Shown here piece after piece: positions 52,901 to 62,450 of a stretch of DNA of 64,000 bases. A program made the position numbers and the translations under genes. The notes under the pieces were generated by a model that saw only the letters and a program-made list of their open reading frames with translations, was not told the DNA's origin and searched no databases. Every line of letters begins with the position of its first letter. Positions within the stretch are counted from its first letter, which is position 1. Origin of the DNA: Sulfitobacter sp. (lineage in GTDB: Bacteria; Pseudomonadota; Alphaproteobacteria; Rhodobacterales; Rhodobacteraceae); the NCBI GenBank assembly GCA_029252045.1, contig JAQXCD010000020.1, forward strand, positions 62,001 to 126,000. Direction: 5' to 3'.

Positions 52901-53659
52901 ATGCTCAGCTTTACCGAATTCGGCGAAACCGCCACCACACCGCCCCTTGTCATCGCCCACGGTCTCTATGGATCGGGGCGCAATTGGGGTGTCATCGCCA
53001 AACGCCTGTCCGACACGCGTCGCGTGATCACGCCGGACATGCGCAACCACGGCCACAGCCCGTTTGAATCCACCCAAAGCTATGAAGACATGGCCCATGA
53101 TCTGGCCGAACTGATCCGCCATATCGGCGGCCCTGTGGACCTGTGCGGCCACTCCATGGGCGGCAAAGCGGCAATGGTGATGGCCCTGCGCCACCCCGAC
53201 CTGATCCGCCGCCTGATCGTCGCCGACATCGCCCCCGTCCCCTATACCCACAGCCAATCCCACCACATCGCCGCCATGCGCGCTGTTGATCTGGCTACGC
53301 TTACCCGCCGCTCCGAGGCCGCCGAACAACTGGGCGCGCAGGGGGTGGAACCCGCGCTGCAAAGCTTTTTCACCCAATCGCTGGACGTAGCGGGCAAACG
53401 ATGGCGGCTGAACCTCGACGTGCTGGAGGCCGAGATGGACGCAATCATCGGCTTTCCCGAAATCTCCGGCAGTTTTGACAAACCCACCCTGTTCCTGACC
53501 GGCGCCGAAAGCACCTATGTCCGCCCCGAGGACCGTCCGCTGATCAAATCCCTCTTCCCCGCCGCCCGCTTTGCCAAATTACCGGGTGCCGGCCACTGGC
53601 TGCACGCGGACAAACCGCGTGAGTTTGAAGCAGCCGTGCGAACTTATCTGGACGCGTAG
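52901..53659 (+). CDS. Alpha/beta hydrolase
   Basis: A 252-residue alpha/beta-fold hydrolase. VIAHGLYGSGRNWGVIAKRL (about 19-38) contains the oxyanion HG, the nucleophile elbow is LCGHSMGGKAAMVMAL (about 82-97, serine), the acid lies in FLTGAESTYV and the histidine in LPGAGHWLHADKPREF near the C terminus. It resembles the YbfF/esterase-type subgroup. The ATG at 52901 is the first in frame. Followed by 199 bases without a gene before carB. Confidence 0.92.
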   Translation: MLSFTEFGETATTPPLVIAHGLYGSGRNWGVIAKRLSDTRRVITPDMRNHGHSPFESTQSYEDMAHDLAELIRHIGGPVDLCGHSMGGKAAMVMALRHPDLIRRLIVADIAPVPYTHSQSHHIAAMRAVDLATLTRRSEAAEQLGAQGVEPALQSFFTQSLDVAGKRWRLNLDVLEAEMDAIIGFPEISGSFDKPTLFLTGAESTYVRPEDRPLIKSLFPAARFAKLPGAGHWLHADKPREFEAAVRTYLDA

Positions 53660-53858
53660 CCGTCGGCATCTGCTGCCCGGATTTTTAGCTTTGGCCGGAT
53701 CAGCTGGCTGGCTTCAATTCATCCCGAAGGAATGAGGATGTTCCAGTAAAAAACTACGTCACCACAAGTCTCGCACATCCTCCCCTGATTCCACCTTGCA
53801 CCCCCCGCCCAACGGCCTATAACCGCACAAATTTGCCAAAATATAGGGGGTCATAGCC

Positions 53859-56800
53859 ATGCCAAAGAGAACCGACATCAAGTCGATCATGATCATTGGT
53901 GCAGGGCCTATTGTCATCGGACAGGCCTGCGAGTTTGACTACTCCGGCGCACAGGCGTGTAAAGCTCTGAAAGAGGAAGGCTACCGCGTCATCCTCGTCA
54001 ACTCCAACCCTGCCACCATCATGACCGATCCGGGTCTGGCGGACGCGACGTATATCGAGCCGATCACCCCTGAAATCGTTGCCAAAATCATCGAGAAAGA
54101 GCGCCCCGACGCGCTTTTGCCCACCATGGGCGGCCAGACGGGTCTGAACACCTCGCTGGCACTTGAGGAAATGGGCATTCTGGCGAAATACAACGTCGAG
54201 ATGATCGGCGCCAAACGCGAAGCCATCGAGATGGCAGAGGACCGCCAGCTGTTCCGCGAAGCCATGGACCGTCTCGGCATCGAGAACCCCAAGGCCACCA
54301 TCTGCACCGCCCCCAAAGACGCTAACGGCAAAAAAGACCTCGCCGCAGGTGTTGCCATCGCCCTCGAATCCCTTGAGGAAATCGGCCTACCCGCCATCAT
54401 CCGCCCCGCCTTTACCATGGGCGGCACTGGCGGCGGGATCGCCTACAACCGCGAAGATTACGAATTCTACTGCCGCTCGGGCATGGATGCCTCGCCGATG
54501 GGCCAGATCCTGATCGACGAATCCCTGCTGGGCTGGAAAGAATTCGAGATGGAAGTGGTGCGTGACACCGCCGACAACGCCATCATCGTCTGCTCGATCG
54601 AAAACGTCGATCCGATGGGCGTGCACACCGGCGATTCCATCACAGTCGCCCCCGCGCTGACGCTGACCGACAAAGAATACCAGATCATGCGGAACCACTC
54701 GATCGCGGTTCTGCGCGAAATTGGCGTTGAGACGGGCGGCTCCAACGTGCAGTGGGCGATGAACCCCGCCGATGGCCGCATGGTTGTAATCGAAATGAAC
54801 CCGCGCGTGTCGCGCTCCTCCGCGCTGGCGTCCAAAGCCACAGGTTTCCCGATTGCCAAAATCGCTGCAAAACTCGCCGTAGGTTTCACGCTGGACGAGC
54901 TGGACAATGACATCACCGGCGTCACACCGGCGTCGTTTGAGCCAACAATCGACTATATCGTCACCAAAATCCCGAAATTCGCATTCGAAAAATTCCCCGG
55001 CTCCGAGCCCTACCTGACCACGGCGATGAAATCCGTGGGCGAGGCCATGTCGATTGGCCGTACCATCCATGAATCGCTGCAAAAGGCTCTGGCCAGCATG
55101 GAATCCGGCCTGACCGGATTTGACGAAATCGACATCCCCGGCGCACCTGACAAGGCAGCGATCACCAAGGCGATCAGCAAAACCACACCGGACCGTATGC
55201 GCACCATCGCGCAGGCCATGCGCCATGGCATGTCGGATGCCGACATCCACGCCACCACCATGTTTGACCCGTGGTTCCTCGCCCGCTTCCGCGAGATCAT
55301 CGAAGCCGAAGAGGGCGTACGCGCCAACGGCCTGCCCACTGATGAAGCCGGCATGCGGCAGATCAAGATGATGGGCTTCACCGATGCCCGCCTTGCCAAG
55401 CTGACCGACCAGAAAGAAAAGCAGGTGCGTGCCGCCCGTCTGGGTCTGGGTGTAAAAGCCGTCTTCAAACGGATCGACACCTGCGCCGCCGAATTCGAGG
55501 CGCAAACCCCCTATATGTATTCCACCTACGAGACGCCCATGATGGGCGACGTGGAGTGCGAAGCGCGCCCCTCTGACCGCAAGAAAGTTGTCATCTTGGG
55601 CGGTGGCCCCAACCGGATCGGCCAAGGGATCGAGTTTGACTACTGCTGCTGCCACGCCTGCTATGCCCTGACAGACGCAGGCTATGAGACGATCATGGTC
55701 AACTGCAACCCCGAGACGGTGTCCACCGACTATGACACCTCCGACCGTCTGTATTTCGAGCCGCTGACATTCGAACACGTCATGGAAATCCTGCGGGTCG
55801 AGCAGGAAAACGGCACTCTGCACGGTGTGATTGTCCAGTTCGGCGGCCAGACCCCGCTCAAAATCGCGCAGGCCTTGCACGACGAAGGCATACCGATCCT
55901 CGGCACCACACCCGACATGATCGACCTTGCCGAAGACCGTGAACGCTTTGCCGATCTGGTCCAGTCCCTCGGCCTCAAGCAGCCGCACAACGGCATCGCC
56001 CACTCCGACGCCGAAGCCTTCGAGATTGCCAAAGACATCGGCTTCCCGCTGGTGATCCGCCCCTCCTACGTCTTGGGTGGCCGCGCGATGGAAATCGTCC
56101 GCGATCAATCACAGCTCGAACGCTACATTTCCGAGGCCGTTGTTGTCTCAGGTGACAGTCCTGTTCTGCTCGACAGCTACCTCTCAGGCGCTGTGGAACT
56201 GGACGTAGACGCCCTCAGCGACGGTACGAATGTGCATGTTGCAGGCATCATGCAGCACATCGAAGAGGCGGGCGTTCACTCCGGTGATAGTGCCTGCTCA
56301 CTGCCGCCCTACTCCCTCAGCCGCGAGATCATTGCCGAAGTCGAGGTCCAGACAAAAGCGCTAGCGAAGGCGCTGAACGTTGTAGGCCTGATGAACATCC
56401 AGTTCGCGATCAAGGCGAATGATGAAGGCGTTGACGAAATCTTCCTGATTGAAGTTAACCCTCGCGCCTCGCGCACAGTACCATTTGTCGCCAAAGCAAC
56501 CGATTCCGCTATCGCGTCCATTGCGGCACGGATCATGGCAGGCGAACCTCTCACCAACTTCCCGCTGCGCGCGCCCTATGACGTCAACGCAGCCTATGAC
56601 GATGTGCTGCCGCTGGGTGACCCGATGACACTGGCTGACCCGAACATGCCGTGGTTCTCGGTGAAAGAGGCCGTCTTGCCCTTTGCCCGTTTCCCAGGTG
56701 TCGACACGATCCTCGGACCGGAAATGCGCTCGACCGGTGAAGTCATGGGCTGGGACCGCGATTTCCCGCGTGCTTTCCTGAAGGCACAAATGGGTGCAGG

Positions 56801-57206
56801 TACAATGCTCCCGCGTTCGGGCAATGCCTTCCTGTCGATCAAGGACGCGGACAAAACCAAAGACGTGGTCGAGGCTGCGCGCATTCTAGTGGCACAGTCC
56901 TTCACCATCGTTGCGACCCGCGGCACGGCGGCTTGGCTCAGCTCGCATGACATTCCTTGCCAGATCGTAAACAAGGTATACGAAGGCCGCCCCGACATCA
57001 CCGATATGATGAAGGACGAGCATATCCATCTGGTGATGAACACAACCGAAGGCGCACAGGCCGTCGAGGACAGCAAAAGCATCCGCTCCATCGCGCTTTA
57101 TGACAAAATCCCCTACTACACGACAGCTGCGGGCGCCTATGCGGCAGCTTTGGCCATCAAGGCACAGGCCGAGGGCGACATCGGCGTGAAGTCACTACAA
57201 GGCTAA
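53859..57206 (+). CDS. carB: Carbamoyl-phosphate synthase large subunit
   Basis: Makes carbamoyl phosphate for arginine and pyrimidines, from bicarbonate, two ATP and ammonia tunnelled from CarA. The 1115 residues (E. coli 1073) hold two homologous ATP-grasp halves: the first with [20 protein letters not shown] (about 10-29) and [14 protein letters not shown], the second with [20 protein letters not shown] (about 576-595) and [13 protein letters not shown]. The final ~150 residues are the methylglyoxal-synthase-like allosteric domain ([18 protein letters not shown]). Ends just before a strong terminator. No carA lies within the window. Confidence 0.98.
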   Translation: MPKRTDIKSIMIIGAGPIVIGQACEFDYSGAQACKALKEEGYRVILVNSNPATIMTDPGLADATYIEPITPEIVAKIIEKERPDALLPTMGGQTGLNTSLALEEMGILAKYNVEMIGAKREAIEMAEDRQLFREAMDRLGIENPKATICTAPKDANGKKDLAAGVAIALESLEEIGLPAIIRPAFTMGGTGGGIAYNREDYEFYCRSGMDASPMGQILIDESLLGWKEFEMEVVRDTADNAIIVCSIENVDPMGVHTGDSITVAPALTLTDKEYQIMRNHSIAVLREIGVETGGSNVQWAMNPADGRMVVIEMNPRVSRSSALASKATGFPIAKIAAKLAVGFTLDELDNDITGVTPASFEPTIDYIVTKIPKFAFEKFPGSEPYLTTAMKSVGEAMSIGRTIHESLQKALASMESGLTGFDEIDIPGAPDKAAITKAISKTTPDRMRTIAQAMRHGMSDADIHATTMFDPWFLARFREIIEAEEGVRANGLPTDEAGMRQIKMMGFTDARLAKLTDQKEKQVRAARLGLGVKAVFKRIDTCAAEFEAQTPYMYSTYETPMMGDVECEARPSDRKKVVILGGGPNRIGQGIEFDYCCCHACYALTDAGYETIMVNCNPETVSTDYDTSDRLYFEPLTFEHVMEILRVEQENGTLHGVIVQFGGQTPLKIAQALHDEGIPILGTTPDMIDLAEDRERFADLVQSLGLKQPHNGIAHSDAEAFEIAKDIGFPLVIRPSYVLGGRAMEIVRDQSQLERYISEAVVVSGDSPVLLDSYLSGAVELDVDALSDGTNVHVAGIMQHIEEAGVHSGDSACSLPPYSLSREIIAEVEVQTKALAKALNVVGLMNIQFAIKANDEGVDEIFLIEVNPRASRTVPFVAKATDSAIASIAARIMAGEPLTNFPLRAPYDVNAAYDDVLPLGDPMTLADPNMPWFSVKEAVLPFARFPGVDTILGPEMRSTGEVMGWDRDFPRAFLKAQMGAGTMLPRSGNAFLSIKDADKTKDVVEAARILVAQSFTIVATRGTAAWLSSHDIPCQIVNKVYEGRPDITDMMKDEHIHLVMNTTEGAQAVEDSKSIRSIALYDKIPYYTTAAGAYAAALAIKAQAEGDIGVKSLQG

Positions 57207-57249
57207 CCAAGGGTCTCTTGGTCAACCGAAACGCAAAGCTCCAAAAAAC

Positions 57250-57280
57250 GAAACCCCCGCCTGAACAGCGGGGGTTTTTT
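57250..57280 (+). terminator. Intrinsic terminator of carB
   Basis: AACCCCCGC (57252-57260) and GCGGGGGTT pair around CTGAACA and are followed by six T residues. The A-flanked stem also reads as a terminator for the reverse-strand gene ending at 57317. Confidence 0.88.
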
Positions 57281-57316
57281 GTTATCTATGGAGGAACACA
57301 ATCACTGCTCGATCCT

Positions 57317-57622
57317 TTACCCCATCGAAACAAACAAGGCGTCTTTGCTTTTCTTACCCTGCTCTCTGGTCAGGGCAGTAGATGTTTTCACGCCCCGCCG
57401 TACAAAGTTTTTGAGACCTTCAACACAGCGCTGGCTTGGCTCGATACCCGCACAACGCAAAACAGTTTGACCATCACGCGATTGGGCCCAATGCCCTATA
57501 CTATCAGCGCCATTTCCGCGTTTCCGCTCATCCACAATCGCATCATCAATCGCAGCAAGAACCACTGAAGCGAAAAGTTGTTGATGTGCAGCAGTTGCAG
57601 AAATTTCGTTTGGGTTGGTCAT
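57317..57622 (-). CDS. Conserved hypothetical protein, 101 residues
   Basis: A soluble, mostly helical protein: it opens TNPNEISATAAHQQLFASVV, then LAAIDDAIVDERKRGNG, a conserved-looking GHWAQSRDGQTVLRCAGIEP and GLKNFVRRGVKTSTALTRE. I recall similar short proteins in roseobacter genomes but know no function. It is monocistronic and ends against the carB terminator. The AAAGAAGAA purine tract just upstream of its ATG on the reverse strand can serve as ribosome site. Confidence reflects length and composition only. Confidence 0.7.
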   Translation of the reverse strand: MTNPNEISATAAHQQLFASVVLAAIDDAIVDERKRGNGADSIGHWAQSRDGQTVLRCAGIEPSQRCVEGLKNFVRRGVKTSTALTREQGKKSKDALFVSMG

Positions 57623-57986
57623 TCTTCTTTCGTTGTCTAAACCTGATCAAACCAACTTAAAGTTGCATTATGGCTGCATCTAGGGCAAATAACGCGACTT
57701 CGATGGCACCTTTCCGACTTTTCTGGGGCATCGGTGATTTTCTGACGACCGAGGTCAACGCCTTTACGCCCCCTCCACCGCAGACCTGTCTTGCCCGAAA
57801 TGGCCAACTGGCATTTCCCGATAGGCACTCCGGAAAAAAACGTTAAAATGCACTCCAACCTACCCCCTGCGCCACCGGTGTACGAAGGGTGTACAGGGGG
57901 TGTACCCATAGCACCGCGAATGAGAATAAAGTGATATCCACAGGCATTTGTGCACCTAAGCCCCTGCCAATAAAAAGGAATAAAAG
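57623..57986. other. Gene-free spacer upstream of the KAS III-type gene
   Basis: 364 bases with no gene I can support. A reverse frame of 119 codons runs across it (57637-57996), but it lacks a ribosome site, its N-terminal part overlaps the next gene's start, and its composition looks random. The A/T content rises toward 57840. The only clear structure is the phased repeat at 57877-57905. Confidence 0.6.
57877..57905. promoter_or_regulatory. Three GGTGTAC repeats spaced exactly 11 bp
   Basis: GGTGTAC occurs at 57877-57883, 57888-57894 and 57899-57905, each start 11 bases from the previous. One helical turn of spacing puts them on the same DNA face, 82 bases before the KAS III ATG. This is the geometry of a cooperative operator or activator array. 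Confidence 0.6.
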
Positions 57987-59111
57987 ATGTACACACCCGC
58001 GATTACAGGCACCGGCGTCTTTACCCCCGCACAGGTCATTACCAACGCTGAACTGGTTAAGGCCTTCAATGCCTATGTGGACATCTACAACGCCGAGAAT
58101 GCGGCACAAATCGCGGCAGGCGACGTACCTGCAAAAGAGTATTCTTCAGAAGAGTTTGTGTTCAAAGCCTCAGGCATCAATCAACGGTATGTCCTTGATA
58201 AAAAGGGCATCCTTGACCCTCATGTGATGCATCCGCTGCTGCGCCAGCGCAGCGACGACGAGCCGTCACAGATGGCCGAAATGGCGCTTGATGCGGCACT
58301 CAAGGCGCTGGAAGCCGCGGGCAAAACGGCAGCTGATGTAGATGCCGTGATCTGCGCCGCCTCTAACCTCGAGCGGGCCTATCCAGCCGTCGCAATCGAG
58401 ATCCAGAATCTGTTGCAAATCAACGGCTTTGCATTTGATATGAACGTCGCCTGCTCCTCCGCCACCTTCGGGATTCAGGCCGCCGCAGACATGATCCGCT
58501 CCGGCTCCATCCGTAGCGCACTGGTCGTTAACCCGGAAATATGTTCTGCCCATTTAGAATGGCGTGATCGCGACTGCCACTTCATCTTTGGTGACGTCGC
58601 AACAGCGACGCTAATCGAACGTGCAGACGCCGCCACCGGTCCGTATTTCGAAATAAAATCAACAAGGTGCGCCACGGATTTCTCTAACAACATCCGCAAC
58701 AACAACGGCTTCCTGCGGCGCTCGCGCCCGGATGGTGTGGCAGACCGTCGCGATATGCAGTTCATGCAGAATGGCCGAAAGGTGTTTAAAGAAGTCTTGC
58801 CGATGGTCTCCGACCATATTGCAAATCACATGGCTGCCGAAGGGATCGACGCTGCGGACCTCAAACGGCTCTGGCTCCATCAGGCCAATAAATCAATGAA
58901 CGACTTTATTGGTAAAAAAGTCCTTGGCCGCACCCCCGAAGCAGGCGAGCAGCCCAATATCCTGCAAGACTACGCCAATACGTCGTCAGCGGGATCGATC
59001 ATCTCTTTTTCTAAATATTCCAATGACTTACAAGACGGAGACACCGGGCTGATCTGCTCGTTCGGGGCGGGTTATTCGGTGGGGTCTGTTATCTTGCAAA
59101 AGCGGGGCTAG
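57987..59111 (+). CDS. Beta-ketoacyl-ACP synthase III family protein
   Basis: A 374-residue KAS III-fold condensing enzyme, longer than E. coli FabH (317). The catalytic triad is visible: cysteine in FDMNVACSSATFGIQ (about 148-162), histidine in RLWLHQANKSMNDF (about 292-305) and asparagine in LQDYANTSSAGSII (about 327-340). An insertion in the N-terminal third (NAENAAQIAAGDVPAKEY) accounts for the extra length, as in the long FabH-like enzymes of gammaproteobacteria and Rhodobacterales. It stands alone, not with plsX/fabD, so may have a special acyl substrate. AAGGAAT ribosome site. Confidence 0.9.
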   Translation: MYTPAITGTGVFTPAQVITNAELVKAFNAYVDIYNAENAAQIAAGDVPAKEYSSEEFVFKASGINQRYVLDKKGILDPHVMHPLLRQRSDDEPSQMAEMALDAALKALEAAGKTAADVDAVICAASNLERAYPAVAIEIQNLLQINGFAFDMNVACSSATFGIQAAADMIRSGSIRSALVVNPEICSAHLEWRDRDCHFIFGDVATATLIERADAATGPYFEIKSTRCATDFSNNIRNNNGFLRRSRPDGVADRRDMQFMQNGRKVFKEVLPMVSDHIANHMAAEGIDAADLKRLWLHQANKSMNDFIGKKVLGRTPEAGEQPNILQDYANTSSAGSIISFSKYSNDLQDGDTGLICSFGAGYSVGSVILQKRG

Positions 59112-59149
59112 AAGGGCACGGCGCTGCCCGCCCGACGGACAAAGAATGA

Positions 59150-59603
59150 TTAGACGCTTTCATCCTCGAGATGCAGCTTCATATCTACCAGAACCTGTTG
59201 CAGCATGGTTGTCTCTCTGAGCAGGCGTTTCGCCTCGTTCATCGTGATTTTTCCATCCGCAATTGATTGCTGATACTCGGCCATCAGCATCGCAAAACGC
59301 TGGCTCAACGCGATCACATCCGCGTTTACACCGCCTTTAGATACGTCATTTGGCGCTGCTCGTCAAAATCGATATGCGCGCCCGAAAGCTCTGCAAGCGC
59401 TTGGGTCAGGTGCGGATATCCGGCAGCGGCCTCCAATGCAGCAACAGCATCAACAGGCATAAAGCGATCTGCGTGTTCGTCATGGTCGGAATAGTAACGG
59501 CCCAAAGTCGCTTTCGACTTACCAGTCACTTCACAGGCAGCTTCGACGCCAACGGCTTTCACCAAGGCTTCTGTGTGCTTTTTAAATTAGCTGCCTGCTG
59601 CAT
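59150..59603 (-). pseudogene. Phage CII-like regulatory protein with two frameshifts
   Basis: The central frame (59326-59565) reads VEAACEVTGKSKATLGRYYSDH, DRFMPVDAVAALEAAAGYP and LTQALAELSGAHIDFDEQ, resembling phage CII-type regulators (the KSKATLGRYYSD helix-turn-helix). Upstream, MQQAANLKSTQK from an ATG at 59603 would join it if one G is added in AAGCC. Downstream, one missing G in GCGG near 59331-59335 causes the stop at 59326; restoring it continues GVNADVIALSQRFAMLMAEY and NEAKRLLRETTMLQQVL to TAA at 59150. Repaired length is about 151 residues. No other phage gene is near, so it is either domesticated or a relic. It converges with the KAS III gene, 38 bases apart. Confidence 0.65.
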
Positions 59604-59748
59604 CCATAGTATACGACCCTTACTCTTAAAAGATTTGGAACAATATATATCGTATTAGGGGTACAGTCCTAGTGCAATTCCCCCTTTATTGCGTCGTTTT
59701 TTATGAGATGGCCTTGCACCCCTTCTTTCGTGCCGGATAAATAGCCCC

Positions 59749-60330
59749 ATGGCCAAACTTTATTTCAATTACTCAACGATGAACGCGGGTAAATCCACGG
59801 TTTTACTGCAGGCCGCGCATAACTACCGTGAGCGTGGCATGGTGCCATATCTGATGACAGCACAGCTGGATAATCGTGCGGGCGAAGGGCGAATTGCCTC
59901 CCGAATTGGGATCGGGCAAGATGCGGACACATACCATAGTGACGAAAATCTCTATGAAAAGCTGAGAAAACGCATCGAAGCCGGCCCCTGCGCCTGCATT
60001 TTTGTCGATGAGGCGCATTTCCTGAGCGACGCGCAGGTTTGGGATCTGGCCCGTGCGGTTGATGATCTGGGCGTGCCTGTCATGTGTTACGGCTTGCGCG
60101 TAGATTTCCGCGGCAAGCTGTTCCCCGGCTCTGCCGCCCTATTGGCACTGTCAGACGAGATGCGCGAAATCCGCACGATTTGCCACTGCGGCAAGAAGGC
60201 CACAATGGTTGTCCGTCAAGATGCCACAGGCAAGGTTGTACGCAGTGGCGCGCAGGTCCAGATCGGCGGCAACGAGAGTTATGTCTCCTTGTGCCGCCGC
60301 CATTGGCGGATCACAATCGGCGATTGCTAG
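59749..60330 (+). CDS. tdk: Thymidine kinase
   Basis: Phosphorylates thymidine to dTMP in salvage, complementing the deo/upp genes at 24.7-28.3 kb. The 193 residues match type II (TK1-like) enzymes: P-loop FNYSTMNAGKSTVLLQAAH (about 5-23), the magnesium aspartate in CIFVDEAHFLSDAQVWDLA (about 83-101), YGLRVDFRGKLFPGSAALL (lasso), and the zinc-binding cysteines CHCGKKA (about 145-151) and, near the C terminus, the RRH region with the second cysteine. The ATG at 59749 has a weak ribosome site. Ends with a four-base overlap against the convergent dehydrogenase. Confidence 0.96.
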   Translation: MAKLYFNYSTMNAGKSTVLLQAAHNYRERGMVPYLMTAQLDNRAGEGRIASRIGIGQDADTYHSDENLYEKLRKRIEAGPCACIFVDEAHFLSDAQVWDLARAVDDLGVPVMCYGLRVDFRGKLFPGSAALLALSDEMREIRTICHCGKKATMVVRQDATGKVVRSGAQVQIGGNESYVSLCRRHWRITIGDC

Positions 60331-61277
60331 ACCGGATTCGGCGGCGCGTCACCGCGGAAAAACGCTTGTAGATTTCCGACAACCATCATCCCCATATCCA
60401 CACGAACCTCTGTGGTGGACGTACCCAAATGCGGCAATAGGACCACGTTATCCAGATCGCGCAGAGCTTGCGGCACAGCCGGTTCAAACTCATACACATC
60501 CAAGCCTGCGCCTCCGATTGCTCCGCGTTGAAGTGCGTCAATCAGGGCGGCTTCGTCCACTACATCACCGCGCGCGATATTGATCAGGCGCGCATGGGGC
60601 CGCATCGCAGCCAGCACGTCGGCGTTGATCAGATGCCGTGTTTGCGGATTACTGGCCACTGCCGTCACCAGCACATCAACTTCAGCAGCCATGCCTGCCA
60701 AGTCACTGTGAAATACCGCATCAAAATCCAACTCTTTGGGACTGCGGCCAAAGTAGTGAACAGGCATACCAAAGCCGAAATGACACCGTCGGGCAATGGC
60801 TTGGCCAATCCGGCCCATGCCCACGATGCCCACCGTTTTACCTGTCAGGTGCAGCCCCAGCATCTGGGTGGGGTGCCATCCCTCCCACGCACCAGAGCGT
60901 ACCAGCCGCTCACCCTCGCCTGCGCGCCGTGCGCTCATCAGCATCAGGGTCATAGCCGTATCAGCAGTGGCATCCGTAACAGCGCCGGGCGTGTTGGTTA
61001 CCGTGACACCGGCAGCGCGGGCAGCAGCCACATCAATGTGGTTAAATCCGACACCAAAGTTCGCCAACACTTTACAGCGCGGTTGCGGCACATCCGCAAA
61101 CACCTGTGCCGAGAATTGATCCCCCAAGGTGCACATGACACCGTCATATTCACGCAGGGCCGCGCGCATTTCCGCACCATCCAGCGGCGTGGTCAAATCC
61201 CGCCGCACGACCTCAAGGCCCTTTAGCGCAGGATAGACTTCATCCGGCAACACTCTGGCAATCAGTACTTTTTTCAA
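60327..61277 (-). CDS. D-2-hydroxyacid dehydrogenase (glyoxylate/hydroxypyruvate reductase type)
   Basis: A 316-residue NAD(P)-dependent dehydrogenase. The dinucleotide fold has GKTVGIVGMGRIGQAIARRC (about 145-164), with catalytic arginine in NIARGDVVDEAAL (about 233-245), glutamate in DVYEFEPAVP and histidine in VVLLPHLGTSTTEVR (about 283-297). This set is common to GRHPR-like enzymes that reduce glyoxylate or hydroxypyruvate, so a link to the serine cycle/glyA is conceivable but not shown. Overlaps the CsaA-like gene start by four bases; the three genes to proC form one unit. Confidence 0.93.
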   Translation of the reverse strand: MKKVLIARVLPDEVYPALKGLEVVRRDLTTPLDGAEMRAALREYDGVMCTLGDQFSAQVFADVPQPRCKVLANFGVGFNHIDVAAARAAGVTVTNTPGAVTDATADTAMTLMLMSARRAGEGERLVRSGAWEGWHPTQMLGLHLTGKTVGIVGMGRIGQAIARRCHFGFGMPVHYFGRSPKELDFDAVFHSDLAGMAAEVDVLVTAVASNPQTRHLINADVLAAMRPHARLINIARGDVVDEAALIDALQRGAIGGAGLDVYEFEPAVPQALRDLDNVVLLPHLGTSTTEVRVDMGMMVVGNLQAFFRGDAPPNPV

Positions 61278-61612
61278 TGCATTCGCCCTCCGATAGGTGT
61301 GTTTTGGTCCGGCCCGACCAGTACAATTGCGCCTTGTGCATCCGGCACGCCAAGCACCAGAAACTCCGACATAAACGGCCCGATCTGGCGCGCGGGGAAG
61401 TTCACAACTCCCATGACCTGTTTCCCGATCAGATTTTCCGGCGTGTAATGCACCGTCACTTGCGCAGAGGTTTTGCGCACGCCGATCTCATCGCCGAAAT
61501 CCACCCAGATCTTGATGGCGGGTTTGCGCGCCTCCGGAAAGGCTTCGGCTTTCACAACAAGCCCGGTGCGAATGTCGACCTTCATAAAATCGTCAAAGGA
61601 AATCTCAGCCAC
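61274..61612 (-). CDS. CsaA-like tRNA-binding domain protein
   Basis: A 112-residue OB-fold protein of the EMAP/tRNA-binding type: DDFMKVDIRTGLVVKAEAFPEARKP opens the fold (about 6-30), then WVDFGDEIGVRKTSAQVT, LIGKQVMGVVNFPARQIGPF and a C-terminal VLVGPDQNTPIGGRMH. CsaA binds tRNA and is implicated in protein export in Bacillus. The GTG at 61612 overlaps the proC stop (CCGTGGCTGA), giving the normal family length; an earlier frame extension is not needed. Overlaps the dehydrogenase downstream. Confidence 0.9.
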   Translation of the reverse strand: MAEISFDDFMKVDIRTGLVVKAEAFPEARKPAIKIWVDFGDEIGVRKTSAQVTVHYTPENLIGKQVMGVVNFPARQIGPFMSEFLVLGVPDAQGAIVLVGPDQNTPIGGRMH

Positions 61613-62420
61613 GGGCAAGCTCCCGCGAGCGGTCTGCCGCTGCCGCAACCGCGCGGCGCATCAACGCTGGAAAGCCATGCTCAGCGTCCATTAGCACCTC
61701 AAGCGCCGCTTGTGTCGTCCCGTTCGGGCTGGTCACATTGATCCGCAGCTGTGCAGGGTCTTCGTCTGCCTGCATTGCCAGCGCCCCTGCGCCTGCTACG
61801 GTCGCACGGGCCAATTGCATCGCCATATCGGCAGGCAACCCCTGCTCGACACCCGCCGCCGCCAACGTCTCGATCATATGAAAGACATAGGCAGGGCCCG
61901 ATCCACTCACCCCAGTGACCGCGTCAATCTGCGCTTCCTCGTCCAGCCGCACCACTTCACCCACAGCGGACAACAACAGCTCGGCCTCGTCCAGCCCCTG
62001 CGCGCCTGCGCGCGTATTGGCGACGATTGCCGTAATCCCTTGGGAAATCGCGGCCGGTGTGTTCGGCATCGCGCGCACAACAGGTGTATCCATGCCCAAC
62101 GTCTGCTCGAAAAAACTGATCGTGGTGCCTGCCGCAACGCTGACAAACAGCGTCTTGCCATTGCCCATCTCGCGCAACGTCGGCAAGGCTTCGGCCATCA
62201 TTTGCGGTTTGACCGCCACCAGCACAATCGCGGGAGCGGCCGGCAAATCCTGATTGAGGTGGACACCCGTGCTGCGCAGCCAGTCTGACGGATGCGGGTC
62301 CAGCACCCAGACCGAGCTCGCGGGCAAGCCGCGTGCCAGCCATCCCGCCAACATCGCCGAGCCCATCTTGCCGCAGCCCAGAAGCACCAGACCCTCAGCC
62401 GCTATGCGTGAATTTTTCAT
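61605..62420 (-). CDS. proC: Pyrroline-5-carboxylate reductase
   Basis: Last step of proline synthesis, reducing pyrroline-5-carboxylate with NADPH. The 271 residues match the family. The cofactor loop is LVLLGCGKMGSAMLAGWLAR (about 12-31), VVRAMPNTPAAISQGITAI (about 113-131) is the conserved substrate strand, and the C-terminal signature VEQGLPADMAMQLARATVAGAG (about 191-212) with SPNGTTQAALEVL binds the product ring. First gene of a minus-strand trio with the CsaA-like and dehydrogenase genes, and 30 bases after ybjN, so probably one operon. Confidence 0.96.
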   Translation of the reverse strand: MKNSRIAAEGLVLLGCGKMGSAMLAGWLARGLPASSVWVLDPHPSDWLRSTGVHLNQDLPAAPAIVLVAVKPQMMAEALPTLREMGNGKTLFVSVAAGTTISFFEQTLGMDTPVVRAMPNTPAAISQGITAIVANTRAGAQGLDEAELLLSAVGEVVRLDEEAQIDAVTGVSGSGPAYVFHMIETLAAAGVEQGLPADMAMQLARATVAGAGALAMQADEDPAQLRINVTSPNGTTQAALEVLMDAEHGFPALMRRAVAAAADRSRELARG

Positions 62421-62450
62421 ACCATCCCCCGTTTTGTTTGGGGGTTAGAG

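Noticed and set aside
54387-56108. Long open frame (573 codons) on the reverse strand inside carB
   Set aside because: It lies wholly within carB, has no ribosome site and its histidine/valine-rich composition is that of an antisense shadow of a GC-rich gene.
57637-57996. 119-codon reverse frame in the spacer before the KAS III gene
   Set aside because: No ribosome site, runs into the neighbouring gene, and reads as unrelated residues; I treat the stretch as non-coding.
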